Of a DNA stretch of 34,859 nucleotides, positions 9,990-18,113 are shown piece by piece. The translations under genes were made by a program, and so were the position numbers. Every line of letters begins with the position of its first letter. Positions within the stretch are counted from its first letter, which is position 1. Origin of the DNA: Chloroflexota bacterium. Lineage in GTDB: Bacteria; Chloroflexota; Anaerolineae; Aggregatilineales; J027. Location: positions 1 through 34,859 of the forward strand of contig JAKEEQ010000376.1 in NCBI GenBank assembly GCA_022616515.1. Reading direction: 5' to 3'. The notes below the pieces were generated by a model. It was not told where the DNA came from, made no database searches, and saw nothing but the letters and a program-made list of their open reading frames with translations.

Positions 9990-11234
9990 TTATTGGTTAG
10001 CCGGTGCTTCTACTGTCGGGGGGACTGCGGTTGGAGGTTCTTCGCCCGGTTGCGAGTGTGGATAAATCCACTGTTCAATCACGATGAACTTATCCTTATC
10101 ATCCAGAGAAATCCAACCTGCATATCCGTTATCCAGCCCTACGACAAGCCAGTTTCCTGCAAAATTCTGACCGAGAACTTCAACGGTGTCGCCTGCTTCC
10201 AGTAGCCGGAGCACTTCTGACTCTGCATTATCTCTGGCATAGATGGACAATTCTTCCGTTGTCTCAACAATGCGTGGTAGTCCTCCTACCGCGTTTATGA
10301 CATTGCCCGGTGCGGCGATTGGACTGGCGGGAATGGGGGGCTTATTCTCCCCGGTGGCTGGCATGGGAGGAATATCCTGACCACATGCCAGGATGGTATA
10401 ATCATCCTCACTCAGGGTCGCGAAGTGTATCCAGCCGACCACGCCATCTTCCCAGACAACCACGATCCAGTCGCCTTCTCGATTGGCACCCGGCACATTG
10501 ATCATGCTTCTGATTTCCGCCGTGCCGAGGACTTCGGAAGTTTCGTCATTAAGGGCATATACCTCGACAGGTACATGGAAGGTAATCAGGCGTAGAAAGT
10601 GGACATCACAAGCTTCCCCAAGCTCCGCTTCCACTATCACATTAGGCAACTCAGTGCAGACCTGGATGGTATAGTCACTCTCACTCAGAGCACCGAAGTC
10701 TATCCAGCCTAACCTGCCTTCGTCTCCCGAGATAAGCGCAATCCAATCGCCTCTGGCACCTAATACCTCGATACTGCTGCCAGCGTCAAAGGTACCAAGA
10801 ACTTCCGACGTTTCATCACTTTCGGCATATACCTCAACAGGTACATGCAAGTCAATCTGGCGTAGATGGTCAGGTTCGCAACTGTTCCCCTCGAATGGTG
10901 TGGGCGTCGCAGAACCACGTTGTTGAGAAGCACCGCCATTTAAGGGGGATCCATCGGGTAGATTGAAAAGCATCAGCGTACCACCGATTATCAAGAACGT
11001 CAGTGCTGCTGCCAGAATGGCTGGAAACTTGCGGAATGAAATGATGTTACCAGTATGAACTGCTTGCATGTTGTTAAACCTTTCGTTGTTGGATTGAAGT
11101 TGTGCCAGCAGGCGTTTTCCCAATTCACCTTGATGAGTTGTGCTGCCAACCGGACGCGTACTATTCAATTGGTCTATGATGTCGTCACCGGTCGTTTGAC
11201 GGCTTTTGATAATGTAATCCAGATTATCATGCAT
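9990..11234 (-). CDS. Single-pass membrane protein with about 80-aa cytosolic N-terminus and three SH3b-like extracytoplasmic domains; candidate anti-sigma factor
   Basis: Start MHDNLDYIIKSRQ at 11234 overlaps the upstream sigma-factor stop by 8 nt. TM segment FPAILAAALTFLIIGGTLMLF. Three repeated modules of type VEVYA.xDETSEVLGT...GDWI...GxxGWI. Confidence 0.75.
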   Translation of the reverse strand: MHDNLDYIIKSRQTTGDDIIDQLNSTRPVGSTTHQGELGKRLLAQLQSNNERFNNMQAVHTGNIISFRKFPAILAAALTFLIIGGTLMLFNLPDGSPLNGGASQQRGSATPTPFEGNSCEPDHLRQIDLHVPVEVYAESDETSEVLGTFDAGSSIEVLGARGDWIALISGDEGRLGWIDFGALSESDYTIQVCTELPNVIVEAELGEACDVHFLRLITFHVPVEVYALNDETSEVLGTAEIRSMINVPGANREGDWIVVVWEDGVVGWIHFATLSEDDYTILACGQDIPPMPATGENKPPIPASPIAAPGNVINAVGGLPRIVETTEELSIYARDNAESEVLRLLEAGDTVEVLGQNFAGNWLVVGLDNGYAGWISLDDKDKFIVIEQWIYPHSQPGEEPPTAVPPTVEAPANQ

Positions 11235-11781
11235 GGATGTATCCTCCCTGTCTTGCCATTTCACGGAGGTCGTTCAGGGCGCGGCTGAGATGCGCAGCAA
11301 CCGTTCGCTCATCAAGGCCGAGAATGTCTGCGATTTCGATGTTGCGCAGTTCCCCGAAAAACTTGAGTTGAACGATTTCCTGACGGCGCGGTGAAAGCTG
11401 TTCGATGAGCTGGCGCAGATAGATAAACTGCTCTTTCTTCTGAACCATGAGTTCCACCGGAAAATTATCACTTTCAATCTCCGGGGTTACATCAAGGGGG
11501 ACATTTTCGCTGGCATGCCGGTTGCGATTGTAGAAGCGATTAACTTCATTGGACGCAATTCGAAACAGCCATGCGGAAAACGAACCCTCGCCGCGATGCT
11601 CAAATCGGTGCAGCTTCGTGATAACGCGCATAAATACCTCAGACACAATATCCTCCGCATCATCCGCTCGTCCTACCCGGTATGCCACATAGGCGTATAC
11701 ACGCGGGTAGAAGTGGTGGTAAATTGGAATAAACGCCTGCGGGTCAAGGCGTGCTTTATCTAGAAGTTCTGGTATATTCAC
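11227..11781 (-). CDS. RNA polymerase sigma factor, sigma-70 family (ECF type)
   Basis: Region 2: PIYHHFYPRVYAYVAYRVGRADDAEDIVSEVFMRV. Region 4: SPRRQEIVQLKFFGELRNIEIADILGLDERTVAAHLSRALNDLRE. Probable GTG start at 11781 downstream of AAGGGAGG. The longer ORF start at 11961 would overlap the divergent gene. Confidence 0.92.
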   Translation of the reverse strand: MNIPELLDKARLDPQAFIPIYHHFYPRVYAYVAYRVGRADDAEDIVSEVFMRVITKLHRFEHRGEGSFSAWLFRIASNEVNRFYNRNRHASENVPLDVTPEIESDNFPVELMVQKKEQFIYLRQLIEQLSPRRQEIVQLKFFGELRNIEIADILGLDERTVAAHLSRALNDLREMARQGGYIHA

Positions 11782-11897
11782 GTGAATGTTGAACCTCCCT
11801 TCCTGAAATAAAACCGGAGGTCGGACGAAAATACTGCACCTATTCTGAAAATCATACGTATCTATATTATGCTGACAAGAAAAACCGAGGAAGTCAC

Positions 11898-12620
11898 ATG
11901 CAAGATTTATTTCAGGGCTGCCTGTCCCGTATCGGATTTGTGGTGGTGATAATCGGAGCACTCATTTGTGGAGCCGTGTTTACGATAGGAACCATCAATA
12001 ACGGGTTTCAAGATACGCTCAACGCATTCTATAACGCGCCGCGCGATGCTTTCTGTTCAATTATTCCAGTCTGTGATACTCAGTCGTTTGATACGGAACT
12101 CGTTGATGAGCAGATTCTGTGGACGAAAATCAGTGAGCGGACAGTGCTGGATCTCGGTAAATTTGAACGGCGCGGCGACTGGCACGCCGAGCGTACGACG
12201 CTGGTCGTGACTCACACCAAAAACATGCGGGGCACGGTTAATATCACGATGGGAATGGACCTCAGCGCCATTGACCCGGAGGATATTGTCGTTAATCAGG
12301 AGGAATTGAGTATCACCATTACGCTGCCACCTATTCAACCAGTCGAGTGTTTTGTCAACGAAGTAGAGTATTATGGCGGGTTCTGCATTGAAGTGTGCGA
12401 TGAGCTGGAGAACGACTTACTGCGCCTGGCAATCGAGCGTTCCCTCAACAGTGACGAATTTGATCAGGCGCTGGTGAGTGCGGATGCGAATGCGAAGGTC
12501 GAGTTGGCAACAATCCTTGATATTGGCAACATTACGGACATTGACTATACCTTACGATTTCTGGAAAGCACCGAAGAACTGCCTGCTATACCTGCTACTA
12601 CTTGCCCGGAGCGAGATTAA
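11898..12620 (+). CDS. DUF4230-like membrane-anchored protein
   Basis: N-terminal TM segment, then VVTHTKNMRGTVNITMGMDLSAIDPEDIVVNQEELSITITLPPIQP. DUF4230 resemblance recognised by eye only. Confidence 0.6.
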   Translation: MQDLFQGCLSRIGFVVVIIGALICGAVFTIGTINNGFQDTLNAFYNAPRDAFCSIIPVCDTQSFDTELVDEQILWTKISERTVLDLGKFERRGDWHAERTTLVVTHTKNMRGTVNITMGMDLSAIDPEDIVVNQEELSITITLPPIQPVECFVNEVEYYGGFCIEVCDELENDLLRLAIERSLNSDEFDQALVSADANAKVELATILDIGNITDIDYTLRFLESTEELPAIPATTCPERD

Positions 12621-13399
12621 TGCCACATTCAGGACAAACGGGTGTTTATTTTCCTGCTGCCAATGGCAGCCGTTTGCTGGGGACGCTGTTCATGGCGCAG
12701 GGAGACGATCCAAAACCAACCGCCATTTTGCTGCATGGCCTGCCGGGTATTGAGAAAAATGTCGATGTTGCCTTGAACTTGCGCAAAAATGGCTGGAACA
12801 GCCTGCTCTTTCATTATCAGGGCTGTTGGGGCAGCGGCGGCGATTATACATTTAAGGGACTGCCGGACGATACACGGTCAGCACTGGACTATTTAGCATC
12901 AGGCAAGCATGAGCAAGTCGATCCTGACAAAATTGTCCTTGTCGGGCACAGCATGGGTGGCTGGACCGCTGTATTGGCCGCCGTCAATGAGCCGCGCGTC
13001 AAGGGCGTTGCCATTATCGGCGCGGTGTGTGAACCTGCTCAATCGTATTTTTCGGATGAGGAAATTGAGGCGGAATTTACGCCGTGGCTGCACGGCATGA
13101 CCATCGCCCAATTTCAGGAGCAGTGGTCCGCGTTGCAGGAAGATTACGCTCCGACGCAACAGGTTCGTAAGTTAACGCAGCCGCTGCTGGTGATTCACGC
13201 CGAACAGGATCAGGTGGTGTGGGTGGGTCAGGCCCGCAGCCTGATGAAAAATGCGCCGCTAGACACAGTTTATCATGAACACCCGCAGGCCAATCACTCG
13301 TTTACCTGGCATCGCCGCTGGTTGTGGGTAACGCTGTGGGAGTGGCTGAAAGAACTCGATATTGCTCAAACACTACCGCAGGATGAATCCTCCGGCTAG
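12620..13399 (+). CDS. Alpha/beta hydrolase
   Basis: ILLHGLPGIEKN, VLVGHSMGGWTAVLAA (GxSxG) and HPQANHSFTWHRRW. ATG overlaps the preceding stop (TAATG). Confidence 0.9.
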   Translation: MPHSGQTGVYFPAANGSRLLGTLFMAQGDDPKPTAILLHGLPGIEKNVDVALNLRKNGWNSLLFHYQGCWGSGGDYTFKGLPDDTRSALDYLASGKHEQVDPDKIVLVGHSMGGWTAVLAAVNEPRVKGVAIIGAVCEPAQSYFSDEEIEAEFTPWLHGMTIAQFQEQWSALQEDYAPTQQVRKLTQPLLVIHAEQDQVVWVGQARSLMKNAPLDTVYHEHPQANHSFTWHRRWLWVTLWEWLKELDIAQTLPQDESSG

Positions 13400-13462
13400 C
13401 GAAGGCATGTTCAAGAATCCCTTATACAACTTGCCGAAATAATCGGGGATAAATACGGTAAC

Positions 13463-13482
13463 GGACAGCATGTATGCTGTCC
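13463..13482. repeat. Perfect palindrome 1 (GGACAGCAT-GT-ATGCTGTCC)
   Basis: 9-bp perfect inverted arms, flanked by AAC and CCTACGG. Confidence 0.8.
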
Positions 13483-13507
13483 CTACGGGAATCGTGGGTG
13501 ATCGTAG

Positions 13508-13527
13508 GGACGCCATACATGGCGTCC
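13508..13527. repeat. Perfect palindrome 2 (GGACGCCAT-AC-ATGGCGTCC)
   Basis: 9-bp perfect inverted arms. Flanks match palindrome 1 in opposite orientation (CGTAGGGAC... versus ...GTCCCTACG). Confidence 0.8.
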
Positions 13528-13562
13528 GCCAGCTTACCATACCCGACCGTCAAATTTTACCC

Positions 13563-15026
13563 TTACCCACGCTGCACGGCCTGATAGATGTTCCAGTAGG
13601 CGAACAATGTAAATGAGATGGCGTACACGACCATGTACGGCGTCAGTGCCGGTAGATTTTCGAGCGCAAAATAGACACCCAGTAAGGCATAAAGCGCCAA
13701 CCCGAATTCACCGAGCGTCACAATATCAATGTCGAGCGCATAGTTACTGCTGCCCCACGTTTGCCCCTGCCCGGTCAGGCGAAATTTGGGCGTTCGCTTA
13801 AATTCTCGTTCGACGCCGGGCTTATGAAATGCCTTGAATACGGCTATCGTGTTGCTCAACACAATGGCTGCGCCCACCACAAACTGCACCGGAAAAAACG
13901 CCAGACGCCGCGTCCAGTCACGGTAAAGTTCGGCCTGAGCGAGTGCCATTAACAAGGGCGGAATGATACTGAAAACACCGATGATGCGCAGGTCGGGTAT
14001 TTTGGTGAACATATCGCCCCATAACAGCGGCGGTGTCAGTAAAAACGTCAGTAAAATAAACGGCTGGACAAGGTACTGCGAGAGGTGCATCAACCCCATA
14101 AATTTCTTGGGCAAATTGAAGCGGTTGGTCCGCAGGAGCGGGACCGCATGTTTTATCAGGCATTCGGTTGAGCCGGTTGCCCAGCGCGACTGCTGCATTT
14201 TATAAGCGGCGACCTGCGGCGGGAGTTCTCCCGGCACAGGGACGTCAACCAGATACAGGAAGTCCCAGCCCTTCATCAGGGCACGATAGGACAGATCAAG
14301 GTCTTCGGTCAATGTGGATGACGACCAGCCGCCAGCATTTTCAATAGCATCCGCCCGCCAGATGCCCCCCGTGCCATTCATCGACATTGGCAAGCGGCCC
14401 CGGTTGCGGGCGACCTGTTCAATGGCGAAGTGGGCGTCAATCGACAGTGCCTGAGCACGAGTCAGCCAGTTGTAATCGAGATTGAGGTGGTCCCAGCGTG
14501 TTTGTATCAGGGCTAGTCGATCATTCCGCATGAAATAAGGCATAGTTCGCCGCAAGAAATCCTTAGCGGGAACAAAATCGGCATCAAAAATGGCGATAAA
14601 ATCTGTTTCTACCAGCGTCAAGCCATAGGCCAGTGCTCCCGCTTTGTAACCTTTGCGATCCAGACGGCGAACATGGCTGATGTTGGTGATGCCCTCCCCG
14701 GCCAGGTCGTTAATCTTGTCCTGCACCACCTGAACGGTTTCATCCGTTGAGTCATCTAGAATCTGGATATGAAATTTATCTCGCGGGTAGTCGAGTTTTG
14801 CGCAGGCTTCCACAAGGCGGTCAATCACATGCGCTTCATTGTAAATCGGCAGTTGAATAGTGACTGAGGGCAAATCTTCATCAGAAACCTGCGGTAGTTC
14901 TGGTTTTTTGTGCCGGGTGAACATATAGATGACCAGCAGCACACCAAAACTGCTGACGAATATCGTCAGAAAAACAACCGTGCCAACATAAATGCCAGCC
15001 AGCAGGTTAAGCAGCGTATCGACCAC
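13563..15026 (-). CDS. Family 2 glycosyltransferase, cellulose synthase/CslA-like membrane protein
   Basis: VTIQLPIYNEAHVIDRLVEA, DDSTDET, FDADFVP, TEDLDLSYRA and QQSRWATGS (QxxRW), with multiple TM segments. Confidence 0.93.
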   Translation of the reverse strand: MVDTLLNLLAGIYVGTVVFLTIFVSSFGVLLVIYMFTRHKKPELPQVSDEDLPSVTIQLPIYNEAHVIDRLVEACAKLDYPRDKFHIQILDDSTDETVQVVQDKINDLAGEGITNISHVRRLDRKGYKAGALAYGLTLVETDFIAIFDADFVPAKDFLRRTMPYFMRNDRLALIQTRWDHLNLDYNWLTRAQALSIDAHFAIEQVARNRGRLPMSMNGTGGIWRADAIENAGGWSSSTLTEDLDLSYRALMKGWDFLYLVDVPVPGELPPQVAAYKMQQSRWATGSTECLIKHAVPLLRTNRFNLPKKFMGLMHLSQYLVQPFILLTFLLTPPLLWGDMFTKIPDLRIIGVFSIIPPLLMALAQAELYRDWTRRLAFFPVQFVVGAAIVLSNTIAVFKAFHKPGVEREFKRTPKFRLTGQGQTWGSSNYALDIDIVTLGEFGLALYALLGVYFALENLPALTPYMVVYAISFTLFAYWNIYQAVQRG

Positions 15027-15152
15027 AATGCCTCCAAAATCTACCGATGATGCGACAGGCTAGAATTGCACACGCCCCCGCGTTTGGCAAGGGTCACTCA
15101 GGTGGTGATACAATGAAACTGATTAAATCGAAAAACAGGAGAGAATACATCT

Positions 15153-16229
15153 ATGCGATGTCTATTCCGTTTATTTTTATCACTGTTTGGAATTGTATTC
15201 CTGGCAGTGGGCGGTTTTATGCTCTTCACCGTCTTCATTGACACGCCAGATGAAGTCACCGCAACGCTGGGAGCTTTGACAACACTTGAGCGAGCCGCAT
15301 CTGAAGAAGAACTAAATGTTTTCGTTGACGGTCAGACCGCCGGGTCAAATTCGTTTGGTGGAGCCGAACTGGATGAAGGTGACATCAACGAGGTTATTGC
15401 GGAGCGCCCAACCACCACTGAGGGACGACCTCAAGTCGACCCGAATGAGATTCGTGAGCAGGCCAACAGCGTGATTTCACCTGAGGCAGTCACCAATACC
15501 GAGGTCTTGAGCAATCCGGTGCTCTCCAATGAACCAATCAATGCGGCAACCAACGTTGTGGTGGAAGAGGTTGCCGGGACCGAGGAAATAGAAGCACCCA
15601 GCGGAACCGGCGGTGGCACAGCTAACTTTGCGACTGAACAGCGCGTGGCTGAACTGGAATGGCCGGAAAAATTCCGCGACGGTGAAAGTGGCTCAATTCG
15701 ATTAACCCTCCGTGCACTGGAAGAAGGCGGGCTGGTCGCCGAAGCCGAAATTGATGAGAATACCATCCTTGCAACCCCCATTATCCTGACAGATCGCTAT
15801 GACACACATGACGCTTTCATCACGGCCCGCATCAGTGCCCCGGATTTCGAAATTGAAGGGAACAGCTCCGCACAGCAGCAAATGTTTGAGGGCGAAAGAG
15901 TCGAATGGCGCTGGACACTGACTCCGAATGATACAGGAAGCTTTGTGATCACCGTCGGCACTGAGGTTATCTGGCAGCCCAAAGACCCCGGTACCGGTGT
16001 AACGATTGGCCCACTGCCGGTGTGGGGACAGTCTGTTCAGAGCGACGTTGATCAAGTCTTTGGCCTTATATCCATTCCACAGGCCAGCATTGCCGGAACA
16101 ATCATTGCCGTTATCGGCGCACTGCTTGAACTACCGTTCTTTGCCGAACTTGGTTCCGCGTTCCTTGAGCGAATGGTGGACCGCATTCGCAACGGCGACA
16201 AGTCTGGCAATCGCAGCCGTCGTGCTTAA
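15153..16229 (+). CDS. Hypothetical membrane protein with two TM segments
   Basis: AGGAGA upstream of ATG 15153. N-terminal LFLSLFGIVFLAVGGFMLFTVF and C-terminal ASIAGTIIAVIGALLELPFF flank a long polar region. Confidence 0.75.
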   Translation: MRCLFRLFLSLFGIVFLAVGGFMLFTVFIDTPDEVTATLGALTTLERAASEEELNVFVDGQTAGSNSFGGAELDEGDINEVIAERPTTTEGRPQVDPNEIREQANSVISPEAVTNTEVLSNPVLSNEPINAATNVVVEEVAGTEEIEAPSGTGGGTANFATEQRVAELEWPEKFRDGESGSIRLTLRALEEGGLVAEAEIDENTILATPIILTDRYDTHDAFITARISAPDFEIEGNSSAQQQMFEGERVEWRWTLTPNDTGSFVITVGTEVIWQPKDPGTGVTIGPLPVWGQSVQSDVDQVFGLISIPQASIAGTIIAVIGALLELPFFAELGSAFLERMVDRIRNGDKSGNRSRRA

Positions 16230-16245
16230 GTGTAATCTTTCCTAT

Positions 16246-16265
16246 GGGGCGGGCGAGGTCGCCCC
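16246..16265. repeat. Short GC-rich hairpin downstream of the membrane protein gene
   Basis: GGGGCG-GGCGAGGT-CGCCCC. No good T-tract, so terminator function is uncertain. Confidence 0.35.
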
Positions 16266-16304
16266 TCTTGACTCTACTCATGCAGCCCACTTTGCAATGA
16301 AGGG

Positions 16305-16661
16305 GTGAAAGTGAAATTACCCGGTCTTGAACAGGCCATCGTGCCCGAAGCGAAAATCACCGAGTATCTGCTGAATCTTGAACATGAGGAAGGGGGAGCA
16401 AAAGCCATTTTCTTTATCCATTTTGGCTTTTCTATGGCACAATGGAAAGAACTTGCCCGGGCACTTCTTGAACATGCGCATACCCATGAAGTTGTTAAGC
16501 ACGAAGCAACCCGCTTTGGTACACGCTATGTGATTGAAGGGACATTACAAACCCCTGTTCAGCGAACACCCTGGGTACGGGTGGTCTGGTTTATTGCTAA
16601 AGACACCGCCACCCCGCGCCTGACAACCGCTTATCCAATGGAGAAACCGGATAATGATTAA
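16305..16661 (+). CDS. DUF6883-like hypothetical protein
   Basis: LPGLEQAIVPEAKITEYLLNLEHEEGGAKAIFFIHFGFSMAQWKELARALLEHA resembles DUF6883 from memory. GTG start. Confidence 0.7.
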   Translation: MKVKLPGLEQAIVPEAKITEYLLNLEHEEGGAKAIFFIHFGFSMAQWKELARALLEHAHTHEVVKHEATRFGTRYVIEGTLQTPVQRTPWVRVVWFIAKDTATPRLTTAYPMEKPDND

Positions 16662-16881
16662 AGAACATGAACGAGTAGCACTTACCGAAGATTTGCCTGA
16701 ATACCAGCTTCAGGCAGGGGATATAGGCGTCGTTGTGATGATTCACGGGGATCATGAAGGCTATGAACTCGAAATTTTCAGCGCCGATGGGCATACTTTG
16801 GATGTGGTGACCGTTGAGGCGGATCAAGTGCGCCCGGTCAGCCGTCGTGATGTGCTTCATGTGCGTGAGCGTTCAGCATAG
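16654..16881 (+). CDS. DUF4926-like small protein
   Basis: MIKEHERVALTEDLPEYQLQAGDIGVVVMIHGDHEGYELEIFSADGHTLDVVTVEADQVRPV. 8-nt overlap with the upstream gene. Confidence 0.75.
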   Translation: MIKEHERVALTEDLPEYQLQAGDIGVVVMIHGDHEGYELEIFSADGHTLDVVTVEADQVRPVSRRDVLHVRERSA

Positions 16882-16886
16882 TCCTA

Positions 16887-18038
16887 TCAGACCTTCGTAT
16901 CAATGTCTTTCATAATGCCCCAGATATATTCCCACGTCCGGGCCAGTGTCGATGGTTGGATTTCTTCGGGCGTTTTCCCTTTCGCGAAAAATCCGGTTGA
17001 CCGTTCATAGCCCATAATCGCTGCCGCCTTCAACCCCTTGTGACGAAGCGGCGCGACGTCATCCAGCGACACCATCGGCTTACCCATAATGCCGAGATGG
17101 GGATGTTTGGCGGCGACCCGCGTCAGCAATTCCACCGTTTCGGGATGTGGATAGTAATGTGCATTACTGCTCCAGCCATGTTCACTGGCCCAGCACAATT
17201 CGCCCGCTCCCACATTGTCCAGCGCAATCCATGTCGCTTCTTTCCACTGATCGCCATACTCGCGGACTAATTCTGCCGCCCCCTGTCCGGCAACGGTTCC
17301 ACAGCCAGTGAAGGCAATCACGACTTCGGTGTGATCGAGGGGTGTTGCGGCAACCGCTTCGGCCAGTGCCAGCAAAATTGCCACGCCCGATGCATTATCA
17401 TTGGCTCCGGTCGTCGATTTGCCGATTTCGTTGGCAACCGAGAGTCCCGCCTCACCAAACAATATATAGGAGACCATCTGGCGCATCCAGATTGGGGCAT
17501 TAAAGAGCGTCAGCATTGACCCCAACAGCGCAACGTTGGGCAGGCCCGCGTAAAAATAAGGGGCATATTCACGAAGCTGGGCATGATCGGTCATTCGCGC
17601 AATGTCGGTGTCCATATGAGCCAGAAACACAATTCGGTCCCGCAGTTCACCGGACGGTGGAATGTGCCCGATAATGTTTTGAGACCGTCGCTGTGGGTAG
17701 AAATTTTCCCACGGTGGAGCGCCACCTTTCAAAATCTCGCGGGCACTCAGGGCTGCACCCACCATTAACAACGCTCCTAAGATGCGACGCCAGCGGGCCT
17801 CACCAGCCCCGACCAGCATACCGGCCCCGGCTAACACGCCGACTGCTCCCAGACGCTCGCTCAGCTTGCCAATCGAATAAAAAACCTCTTCCTCAATCTC
17901 GTCAACTTTTAGTTCTTTCAACTTTTGTTGAAGATAACGGGCTGTTTTGAGTTCCTCGGCAGAACGCGGCGGGCGCGGAGATTCACTGAGTTCATTGATG
18001 TACTGGCACAACTGGGTAATGGGCGCGTCGGTCATCAA
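16887..18038 (-). CDS. M28-family peptidase-like protein, possibly catalytically inactive
   Basis: VFLAHMDTD, STTGANDNASGVAILLALAEA and WIALDNVG fit M28. The usual Glu-Glu and final His positions are not conserved (see findings). Confidence 0.85.
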   Translation of the reverse strand: MMTDAPITQLCQYINELSESPRPPRSAEELKTARYLQQKLKELKVDEIEEEVFYSIGKLSERLGAVGVLAGAGMLVGAGEARWRRILGALLMVGAALSAREILKGGAPPWENFYPQRRSQNIIGHIPPSGELRDRIVFLAHMDTDIARMTDHAQLREYAPYFYAGLPNVALLGSMLTLFNAPIWMRQMVSYILFGEAGLSVANEIGKSTTGANDNASGVAILLALAEAVAATPLDHTEVVIAFTGCGTVAGQGAAELVREYGDQWKEATWIALDNVGAGELCWASEHGWSSNAHYYPHPETVELLTRVAAKHPHLGIMGKPMVSLDDVAPLRHKGLKAAAIMGYERSTGFFAKGKTPEEIQPSTLARTWEYIWGIMKDIDTKV

Positions 18039-18113
18039 TATATCCTTCTCATGGAACTTTTATGGCAACAGGGTCGTCTTTACGATAAATGGCACAACAA
18101 GGAGACTGCCCTG

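Noticed and set aside
11782-11961. N-terminal extension of the sigma factor to the ORF start at 11961
   Set aside because: It has no sigma-like sequence, overlaps the divergent gene start at 11898, and a GTG with an upstream AAGGGAGG gives a better start.
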